Shown: positions 6,836 through 10,766 of the stretch, one piece after another
Position numbering within the stretch: the first letter of the stretch is position 1
Layout of the letters: each line of letters starts with the position of its first letter
DNA from: Nanobdellota archaeon
GTDB taxonomy: Archaea > Nanobdellota > Nanobdellia > Woesearchaeales > JAHJBD01
DNA: 10,766 nucleotides
NCBI GenBank assembly: GCA_018813725.1
Contig: JAHJBD010000188.1
Coordinates: 1 to 10,766 of the forward strand
Direction of reading: 5' to 3'
Position numbers and translations under genes: made by a program
Notes under the pieces: model-generated
Databases searched by the model: none
What the model was told of the DNA's origin: nothing
Seen by the model: the letters and a program-made list of their open reading frames with translations, nothing else

Positions 6836-6928
6836 ATGGACCTCAAGGTATATGAAGTCAAAAGGAGTATTCTTGAGTATATAGTTTCAGTTTACCGCAA
6901 AATTAAGCGATGGTTCAAGCTTTTTTGA
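6836..6928 (+). CDS. Possible 30-residue amphipathic small protein after alba
   Basis: ATG 6836 lies one base after the alba stop and opens a 30-codon frame ending at TGA 6926-6928. The peptide starts M-D-L-K-V-Y-E-V-K-R and ends Y-R-K-I-K-R-W-F-K-L-F. It is basic and amphipathic, alternating hydrophobic and Lys/Arg residues, compatible with one helix. There is no Shine-Dalgarno before it; translation would rely on reinitiation after alba. It could equally be a chance frame in the alba 3' untranslated region. Confidence 0.3.
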   Translation: MDLKVYEVKRSILEYIVSVYRKIKRWFKLF

Positions 6929-6940
6929 TTAATTTTTTAT
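6920..6940 (+). terminator. T-rich terminator region after the rps17e-alba operon
   Basis: A run of six T (6921-6926) followed by a second run (6933-6938) matches the oligo-T stretches that end archaeal transcripts. No stem-loop is evident. The second run overlaps the tRNA-Arg TATA box. Confidence 0.4.
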
Positions 6941-6942
6941 AC
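6933..6942 (+). promoter_or_regulatory. TATA box of tRNA-Arg
   Basis: TTTTTTATAC is centred roughly 28 bases before the first base of the mature tRNA at 6966, the usual distance for an archaeal tRNA promoter with little or no leader. Confidence 0.5.
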
Positions 6943-6965
6943 TAGTTACTTTTATCTTTCTATAT

Positions 6966-7054
6966 GGGCCTGTAGCATAGCTTGGATCGTGCGGTCGGCT
7001 TCGGATATATTCAGATGAAACCGATTGACCGGGGTTCGAATCCTCGCAGGCTCA
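6966..7054 (+). tRNA. tRNA-Arg, anticodon TCG, with a 15-nt intron
   Basis: Acceptor stem GGGCCTG (6966-6972) pairs with CAGGCTC (7047-7053), leaving discriminator A7054; CCA is not encoded. The D stem is GCAT/GTGC, with G-G-A in the loop (including A20, an Arg identity base in bacteria). The anticodon stem GTCGG (6994-6998) pairs with CCGAT (7021-7025). The T arm is CGGGG-TTCGAAT-CCTCG. The sequence between the anticodon stem strands is 22 nt rather than 7. An intron at the canonical site 37/38 (7005-7019) gives loop CTTCGGA with anticodon TCG (7001-7003), reading CGA/CGN. The bulge-helix-bulge splice motif is not perfect by eye (three of four middle pairs), so intron edges are approximate. 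Position 21 appears to be C instead of the usual A. Confidence 0.88.
7005..7019 (+). other. tRNA-Arg intron (approximate boundaries)
   Basis: The insert ATATATTCAGATGAA separates tRNA positions 37 and 38, where archaeal tRNA introns usually lie; removal by the splicing endonuclease would restore a 7-nt loop. Boundaries could shift by a base or two. Confidence 0.7.
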
Positions 7055-7056
7055 TT
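7038..7056 (+). repeat. tRNA 3'-end repeat, copy 1 (inside tRNA-Arg)
   Basis: GAATCCTCGCAGGCTCATT covers the T-loop end, T-stem 3' strand, acceptor 3' strand, discriminator and two trailing bases. It is the parent copy of the two repeats downstream. Confidence 0.9.
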
Positions 7057-7120
7057 ATATTCTTTCAAACAAAGTGAGAAAGCTTTTGAGGGTTGATAAG
7101 GGCAGACTGCCATTATGTGG

Positions 7121-7139
7121 GAATCCTCGCAGGCTCATT
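7121..7139 (+). repeat. tRNA 3'-end repeat, copy 2
   Basis: An exact 19-base copy of the tRNA-Arg 3' end, 83 bases after copy 1, without the rest of the T arm. The preceding spacer holds the palindrome GGCAGACTGCC (7101-7111 region). Downstream bases include TTAGGGCTATT (7160-7170), which also follows copy 3. Confidence 0.9.
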
Positions 7140-7165
7140 TTGTTTCTTAAGTTCTTTTGTTAGGG

Positions 7166-7204
7166 CTATTCCAAGAATAGACCACGAGTGTGCGTGAACG
7201 CACA
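7166..7204 (+). other. Two perfect hairpins between repeat copies 2 and 3
   Basis: CTATTC-CAA-GAATAG (7166-7180) and TGTGCG-TGAA-CGCACA (7189-7204) each form a perfect six-pair stem with a short loop, 8 bases apart. They may fold in an RNA or extruded DNA; their role is unknown. Confidence 0.65.
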
Positions 7205-7210
7205 AGTTCT

Positions 7211-7229
7211 GAATCCTCGCAGGCTCATT
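7211..7229 (+). repeat. tRNA 3'-end repeat, copy 3
   Basis: The third exact copy lies 90 bases after copy 2; the identity of copies 2 and 3 extends one base to 20. It is followed by a T-rich stretch and a second TTAGGGCTATT (7248-7258), so copies 2 and 3 begin near-tandem units of about 90 bases. Confidence 0.9.
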
Positions 7230-7288
7230 TGTATTTCTTATATTTTCTTAGGGCTATTTTGTTTTAAGATTCCTACCAATTAGAAAGC

Positions 7289-7297
7289 TATATATAC
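7289..7297 (+). promoter_or_regulatory. TATA box of the MscS gene
   Basis: CTATATATA is centred about 26 bases before ATG 7319, with no Shine-Dalgarno, consistent with a leaderless mRNA. Confidence 0.6.
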
Positions 7298-7318
7298 CAT
7301 CAATTCTAAGTTATTACC

Positions 7319-8167
7319 ATGATTGAACTAAGCACGATTTGGGACACAGTAAACGGAAGATTGATCCCATTCTTAAGAGGCCTGATCCTTTTTGTGATAA
7401 TTCTGCTTGCGTTTAATGTTGCGCTAAAGCTTATCAGAAAATCACTATTGAAGAAAGCTAAGACCAAACACCAGAAATCCAATGTTGAAATATTCACGAA
7501 AGTCATCAAATATGTATTTGTTGTAATATTATTCCTATTTGTAATCTTTTCTGCATCTGGCGGATGGACTGGGTTTGGGCTAAGCGTAGGCTTGTTTTCA
7601 GCAGCTTTAGGTTGGGCACTACAAAGGCCTATCACAGGCATGGCTGGCTGGATAATGGTCATAACAAAAAGGCCTTTTGAGATAGGCGACAGGATAATTA
7701 TAGGCAGTGTCAAAGGAGATGTTGTTGACATAAATCTTACACATATCTACATATCTGAAGTTGGCGGGATTGTGAGAGGTGAAGAGAATTCAGGAAGATA
7801 CATCATGATACCTAACTCCAAGCTGTTTGAGGTTGACATAACAAACTATACTTTTGATACAGAATACATCCTTGATCAGGTCTCGGTTACTGTTACATTT
7901 GAAGGCAACCTTGACAAAGCTATGAAGATAGCAAAAGAAGCTGCAATTAAACACACCAAAGAATTCATGGACAAGACAAAATCCAAGCCATATATCAGGA
8001 CTTATTTCAAAGATTTTGGTATGGAAGTGCGCGTAAGATATCTGTCACCAGCCAAACGTGTCCAGGAGATATCAAGCTATATCACTAAAGAGATCTATGA
8101 CCGCATTAAATCAGAAAAAGATGTACAGATTGCTTATCCTCACCAAGAGATTATCCTTCGTAAGTGA
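7319..8167 (+). CDS. mscS: Small-conductance mechanosensitive channel, MscS family
   Basis: This 282-residue protein is close to the length of E. coli MscS. Such channels open under membrane tension to release solutes during hypo-osmotic shock. Three membrane helices fit the minimal architecture: about 17-38, 60-79 and the pore-lining TM3 from about 86. The core G-L-x-x-A-A-L-G-W-A-L-Q-R-P-I-T-G-M-A-G-W-I-M-V (91-114) and P-F-E-I-G-D-R-I (119-126), followed by the Sm-like beta domain and the I-P-N-S-K-L motif (164-169), are strong family signatures. The C-terminal alpha/beta domain is complete. It has its own leaderless-type promoter. The last 17 bases overlap the convergent minus-strand gene. 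Confidence 0.93.
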   Translation: MIELSTIWDTVNGRLIPFLRGLILFVIILLAFNVALKLIRKSLLKKAKTKHQKSNVEIFTKVIKYVFVVILFLFVIFSASGGWTGFGLSVGLFSAALGWALQRPITGMAGWIMVITKRPFEIGDRIIIGSVKGDVVDINLTHIYISEVGGIVRGEENSGRYIMIPNSKLFEVDITNYTFDTEYILDQVSVTVTFEGNLDKAMKIAKEAAIKHTKEFMDKTKSKPYIRTYFKDFGMEVRVRYLSPAKRVQEISSYITKEIYDRIKSEKDVQIAYPHQEIILRK

Positions 8168-8588
8168 GCACTAGCTCAAAACTGCCAATATTGAAATATT
8201 CTGCCTGAAGCATCCTTGAACCTCTCTCAAAGTGCCCGCCAACAATCCCGCTTGGCCTTGACTTAATAATATCTATTAGTGCAGCTTCAAGATCCATTAT
8301 AGTGCTGATCCTAGCATCAGGATAAGATACTGCGATTGTATAATCAGGCACAAATACTCCTCTAAGTTTGCGCTCCATAGAAAACTCGATATGTGCAACA
8401 CTACTATCACGATTATATTCAATGTCAGTTAACATCAGCTCTGCAGCATCATACTTGACAGGCTTTCCAGACCAATCCATCAAAGGCCCATTCTGCTGCA
8501 GATACCACTCAACTCCAACCTCATCCATTTCCCTCCAGTCAACTGGAAGAAACTGCCAATATTCAGATGTTAATGTACAGATTGTCAT
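8151..8588 (-). CDS. Hypothetical protein, soluble
   Basis: This 145-residue protein has no signal peptide or membrane helix. It begins M-T-I-C-T-L-T-S-E-Y-W-Q-F-L-P and ends G-S-F-E-L-V-L-T-Y-E-G. The middle alternates hydrophobic and polar residues like beta strands (S-V-A-H-I-E-F-S-M-E-R, Y-T-I-A-V-S-Y-P), followed by a helix with A-A-L-I-D-I-I-K. An alpha+beta fold is likely; the family is not recognised. The start fits a TATA box at 8611-8622 about 28 bases upstream. Its 3' end overlaps mscS tail to tail by 17 bases, so the two mRNAs could pair. A competing plus-strand frame at 8368-8595 looks like a shadow. Confidence 0.7.
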   Translation of the reverse strand: MTICTLTSEYWQFLPVDWREMDEVGVEWYLQQNGPLMDWSGKPVKYDAAELMLTDIEYNRDSSVAHIEFSMERKLRGVFVPDYTIAVSYPDARISTIMDLEAALIDIIKSRPSGIVGGHFERGSRMLQAEYFNIGSFELVLTYEG

Positions 8589-8610
8589 AGAATAAGAGAA
8601 AAATAAAAGA

Positions 8611-8622
8611 AGATATAAAAAG
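8611..8622 (-). promoter_or_regulatory. TATA box of the 145-residue gene, overlapping the end of the upstream operon
   Basis: On the minus strand the region reads CTTTTTATATCT and is centred about 28 bases before ATG 8588. The T-rich stretches from here to about 8600 may also terminate the lipoprotein operon transcript. Confidence 0.5.
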
Positions 8623-8623
8623 C

Positions 8624-8812
8624 TTAGTAAAGCTCGCCAACATCTACCTCTTGGTCCTCAACAAAGGTATTGTCTATCTCTTCTATGACTTGCTGCTCTG
8701 TCACTTCGCTTTGGTCTGAGACTGTCGGTGTACTATCTGCTGGTGGTGCTGAGCAGCCACCTAATACAGTCCCTATAAGCAATAATCCGATTATCAATAA
8801 TACAGCTTTCAT
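8624..8812 (-). CDS. Small acidic lipoprotein
   Basis: This 62-residue protein has a hydrophobic signal (M-K-A-V-L-L-I-I-G-L-L-L-I-G-T) ending in the lipobox V-L-G-G-C, with Cys20 as the expected lipid-modified residue. The mature part of about 43 residues is a low-complexity acidic tail (S-A-P-P-A-D-S-T-P-T-V, then many Glu and Asp). It is likely anchored on the outside of the cell membrane. The start codon overlaps the stop of the upstream gene (ATGA), with Shine-Dalgarno GGAAGGTGAT (8818-8827, minus strand) inside that gene, so it is translationally coupled to the exported acidic protein. The function is unknown; a partner or anchor role is inference. Confidence 0.8.
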   Translation of the reverse strand: MKAVLLIIGLLLIGTVLGGCSAPPADSTPTVSDQSEVTEQQVIEEIDNTFVEDQEVDVGELY

Positions 8813-9915
8813 TCTTCATCACCTTCCATCATATCTTTTCTTTCTTGCAGCCTGTCCTTCACAGCCTGGACCCTAGCCTTTTGTATTTCAACTCTAGCTT
8901 CGATCCTTTCGTTGAACCTTTCCTTCATCTCTTCTCTGGCTTCTGAAGGCAGTTTCTCAATCCTGCTCTCAAATCTTTCTTTCCTTATCTCTTGAATTCT
9001 AGATTTGACTTCAGCGATCTTTTTAGTCCTAATTTCTTTCTTTTCAATTATTCTCTCTTTGATCTTTTCCCTTGCTTCTTTCTTATCTGCAGGAGTAAGT
9101 CCATCATATTTCTCTTTAAGCCCATCTCTTACTTCTTTTCTTGTAGCTTCTCCGTTTCTGATCTTACCGATAAGTTCGTCATCTTCTGCACCCATCCTCT
9201 GATACATTTTCTCCACTCTTTCTGCATTAAGCTCATTATGCATCTCTCTTATCTGGTCTTTCAAGTCAGCCAATTCTTCGCTTGAATCAAGCGCTTCTTT
9301 TACTACACTATTGATAGCTTGCTTGTCATCTGCTGTCAAAAGATCTCTTGAGATTGTCTTGAATTCATGGTTAGTATCCATTACATCCTTTTTTATGTTA
9401 ACAAAGTCTTCAACACTGTTTGTATCTGCGTCAAGAAGAGCTGCTTCGTCTTCTAAAGCTTCAAGATCAGCTTTCAATGCCTCCAATGCTGATGCATCTT
9501 CACCTTTTTCTGATACAACATCAATTACCACTCCTGCGATGATTGTACTTTTCAGGATTGCTCTCTGGAGCTGCAATATCCTTATCTGTGCCCCAACAGT
9601 AGATTCAACAATCAATTCTGTCTCAGCTTCAGTCTCATCATCAATATCCTCGGCTTCATCTTCAGATTCGTCTTCTACTTCAGCTTCTATCTCATCTTCT
9701 GCTTCAGATTCATCTTCTACTTCATCTTCAGCCTCATCATCTGCCGCAGATATCAAAGTAGGCAAAGGATCATCTCCTGTATCTGCAGATATCAACATTG
9801 GCACAGGATTATAATCATTACCTGCTTCATCATTTCCTGCAGCCTCATTCTGTGCATATGCAAAACCGCTCAAGACCATAAGAAACAGTACTAAAAAACA
9901 CATTATTTTTTTCAT
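8809..9915 (-). CDS. Exported acidic/coiled-coil protein
   Basis: In this 368-residue protein, residues 1-21 are a signal peptide (K-K, hydrophobic core, A-Y-A before Q22). Two copies of a P-x-P-x-L-I-S-A motif follow (P37-A44 and P50-A57). Residues about 59-99 are almost entirely Glu, Asp, Ala and Ser. From about 103 to the end the protein is highly charged and helical, with many E-K-R heptad-like stretches (R-K-E-V-R-D, E-A-R-E-K-I-K-E-R-I-I-E-K-K) typical of long coiled coils. There is no membrane anchor at the C-terminus; anchoring may come from the coupled lipoprotein. The start has Shine-Dalgarno GGAGGT (9923-9928) and a TATA box about 50 bases upstream. The family is not recognised; similar low-complexity exported proteins are common in small archaea. 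Confidence 0.82.
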   Translation of the reverse strand: MKKIMCFLVLFLMVLSGFAYAQNEAAGNDEAGNDYNPVPMLISADTGDDPLPTLISAADDEAEDEVEDESEAEDEIEAEVEDESEDEAEDIDDETEAETELIVESTVGAQIRILQLQRAILKSTIIAGVVIDVVSEKGEDASALEALKADLEALEDEAALLDADTNSVEDFVNIKKDVMDTNHEFKTISRDLLTADDKQAINSVVKEALDSSEELADLKDQIREMHNELNAERVEKMYQRMGAEDDELIGKIRNGEATRKEVRDGLKEKYDGLTPADKKEAREKIKERIIEKKEIRTKKIAEVKSRIQEIRKERFESRIEKLPSEAREEMKERFNERIEARVEIQKARVQAVKDRLQERKDMMEGDEE

Positions 9916-9954
9916 AGTCTATACCTCCATATAGTTTTAGTATATCTTTTACAC

Positions 9955-9969
9955 TACTGGTATATAAAT
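9955..9969 (-). promoter_or_regulatory. TATA promoter of the exported protein/lipoprotein operon
   Basis: On the minus strand this reads ATTTATATACCAGTA, identical to the element at 5707-5721. Here it is centred about 50 bases before ATG 9915, so the transcript would have a leader of about 20-25 bases carrying the GGAGGT Shine-Dalgarno. Confidence 0.6.
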
Positions 9970-10007
9970 ATTATGATTTTAGATATTCTCATAATTTTCC
10001 TTAACAT

Positions 10008-10196
10008 TTAAAAATAAACAAGTATTCTTACCATCCATGCAAGGAGCTGATTGTATTCCGGGTTTGCAACGATTTCTTTAATCATAGCTCTATAACGTTT
10101 CTGAAGCACAAGGTGTTGACATACAACTTTGAGAAGTGCAAGGGGGTGGGGAACATTACAACTAAATGCAAGAGCAAAAAGCCAGTATTCCCCCTA
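10008..10196. other. Unassigned GC-richer block: candidate structured RNA or degraded reading frame
   Basis: The gene-free stretch 9916-10267 contains this block between AT-rich flanks. On the minus strand 61 codons are open between a TAG (10196-10194) and a TAA (10010-10008), but with no start near the beginning. The only in-frame ATG, at 10085, gives 25 residues (M-I-K-E-I-V-A-N-P-E-Y). The whole frame reads like protein (W, C, H and P well spread, few repeats). On the plus strand several pairings exist: GGGGAA (10148-10153) with TTCCCC (10188-10193), GCAC/GTGC (10106/10136) enclosing GTTG/CAAC (10115/10124), and TGCAA/TTGCA (10038/10064). TTATTTTTAAT follows at about 10198, like a terminator. 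I cannot choose between the two. Confidence 0.4.
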
Positions 10197-10218
10197 ATTA
10201 TTTTTAATCAAAGTAAGG

Positions 10219-10257
10219 TAATAAATATTAAAAAAGTTTATAAACAATATAGAGGAG
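10219..10257 (+). promoter_or_regulatory. proC promoter region and Shine-Dalgarno
   Basis: Two AT-rich boxes lie here: TAATAAATAT (about 10219-10228) and TTTATAAA (10237-10244). The first would start transcription near 10247 and keep the Shine-Dalgarno AGAGGAG (10251-10257). The second would give an almost leaderless mRNA. Confidence 0.5.
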
Positions 10258-10267
10258 ACTATACAAA

Positions 10268-10766
10268 ATGACCAAAATAGGCTTTATAGGATCTGGTAAC
10301 ATGGCTTTTGCGCTTATGAAAGCAGTAAAGCCGCTCAGCACCAAGATAACTGCTTCTGATGTTAAGAAAGAAAGATTAGATTACATAAAAAAAGAGATCG
10401 GAGCAGAAGTGACCACAGACAATTCAGAGGTTGTTAAAAGATCAAACATAATCTTCCTTGCAGTAAAACCGCAGAAGATGGCAGATGTGCTGGAACAGAT
10501 AAAAGGTAATCTAAAAGACCAGATCATAATATCAATAGCTGCAGGTATCACTATGAGCTTCATCAAATCCAAGTTAAACTATAATAAGGTAGTAAGGGTA
10601 ATGCCAAACACTCCATGTTTAGTAGGTGAGATGGCAGCTGGCTTTGCAATAGATTACCTAAGTGATAAAGAGGTTTTACTTGTTGAAAAGATACTTAATT
10701 CAGCTGGCAAAGCATTCCTATTAAAAGAAAAAGACTTAGATGCAGTAACTGGTCTATCTGGCTCTG
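10268..10766 (+). CDS. proC: Pyrroline-5-carboxylate reductase, N-terminal part (runs off the window)
   Basis: The first 166 codons encode a ProC-type protein. The enzyme reduces pyrroline-5-carboxylate to proline with NAD(P)H, the last step of proline synthesis. The N-terminal Rossmann motif is I-G-F-I-G-S-G-N-M-A (4-13), followed by the family's N-I-I-F-L-A-V-K-P-Q (60-69), I-I-S-I-A-A-G-I-T and V-V-R-V-M-P-N-T-P segments. The frame ends at the window edge in A-V-T-G-L-S-G-S, the conserved start of the C-terminal dimerisation domain. About 100 residues are missing compared with the normal length near 270. The ATG start has Shine-Dalgarno AGAGGAG 10 bases upstream. Confidence 0.95.
   Translation, partial: MTKIGFIGSGNMAFALMKAVKPLSTKITASDVKKERLDYIKKEIGAEVTTDNSEVVKRSNIIFLAVKPQKMADVLEQIKGNLKDQIIISIAAGITMSFIKSKLNYNKVVRVMPNTPCLVGEMAAGFAIDYLSDKEVLLVEKILNSAGKAFLLKEKDLDAVTGLSGS

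Larger units (their letters stand above)
7055..7318. other. Gene-free stretch between tRNA-Arg and mscS
   Basis: These 264 bases hold repeat copies 2 and 3, the two hairpins, the short palindrome near 7101, the duplicated TTAGGGCTATT and the mscS promoter. I see no coding frame, no integrase fragment and no box C/D pair. It may be transcribed with the tRNA or may be scars of recombination at the tRNA 3' end. Confidence 0.6.

Noticed and set aside
6991..7031. Alternative anticodon stem CGGTC/GACCG for the tRNA
   Set aside because: It would leave no variable loop and break the T stem; GTCGG/CCGAT fits the rest of the cloverleaf.
1207..7054. Arginine gene cluster (argS, arginase-like, tRNA-Arg)
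   Set aside because: Unrelated genes lie between them, each has its own promoter, and the ureohydrolase substrate is unknown.
7038..7229. CRISPR array
   Set aside because: Only three copies, the repeat is a tRNA 3' end, spacing is 64-71 bases and no cas gene is present.
8368..8595. Plus-strand 75-residue frame opposite the 145-residue gene
   Set aside because: Shorter, Ser/Cys-rich shadow composition; the minus-strand gene has a full length frame and a well placed TATA box.
9311..9814. Plus-strand 167-residue serine-rich frame
   Set aside because: It is the antisense of the Glu/Asp-rich exported protein; Ser runs come from reading GAA/GAT codons backwards.

Overview
The window looks like chromosomal DNA from an archaeon. 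The support is a ribosomal protein of the archaeal/eukaryotic type (S17e), the chromatin protein Alba, and a tRNA-Arg gene with an intron at the canonical archaeal site. In addition, AT-rich TATA boxes sit about 26-28 bases before many start codons, the pattern of leaderless archaeal transcription. The AT-rich sequence, compact genes, many lineage-specific short proteins and an acidic/coiled-coil exported protein fit a DPANN-type archaeon (Woesearchaeota/Pacearchaeota-like). That placement is inference and could not be tested here.

Layout. Bases 3-212 are the 3' end of ribB (riboflavin synthesis), overlapped by a small basic ORF of unknown function (187-489). On the minus strand, 1115-442 is a two-gene operon: a PQ-loop/SemiSWEET-like membrane protein, then a small cysteine-containing membrane protein. 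A divergent promoter region separates it from argS (1207-2877). On the plus strand follow a CNNM/CorC-type ion transporter (2918-4156), an unknown helical protein (4181-5029), a short ureohydrolase (arginase-family) protein (5044-5670) and a conserved two-helix membrane protein (5740-6273). An rps17e-alba operon comes next (6356-6831), with a possible 30-residue ORF at its end.

Bases 6966-7054 encode tRNA-Arg(TCG) with a 15-nt intron. Directly downstream the last 19 bases of the tRNA locus recur twice, at 7121 and 7211, with hairpin-rich DNA between copies. An MscS channel (7319-8167) meets an unknown minus-strand gene (8588-8151) tail to tail. Upstream of that gene lies a translationally coupled minus-strand pair: an exported acidic/coiled-coil protein (9915-8809) and a small lipoprotein (8812-8624). 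The gene-free stretch 9916-10267 holds promoters plus an odd, more GC-rich block (about 10008-10195) that is either a structured RNA or a degraded reading frame. The window ends inside proC (10268 onward).

The genes do not form one pathway. They are housekeeping genes (argS, tRNA-Arg, rps17e, alba, ribB, proC) mixed with membrane transport/stress genes (MscS, CNNM, PQ-loop) and lineage-specific envelope proteins. The strongest unexplained signal is the tRNA 3'-end repeat array. Next come the block at 10008-10195, the shortened arginase-fold protein and the exported acidic protein/lipoprotein pair.
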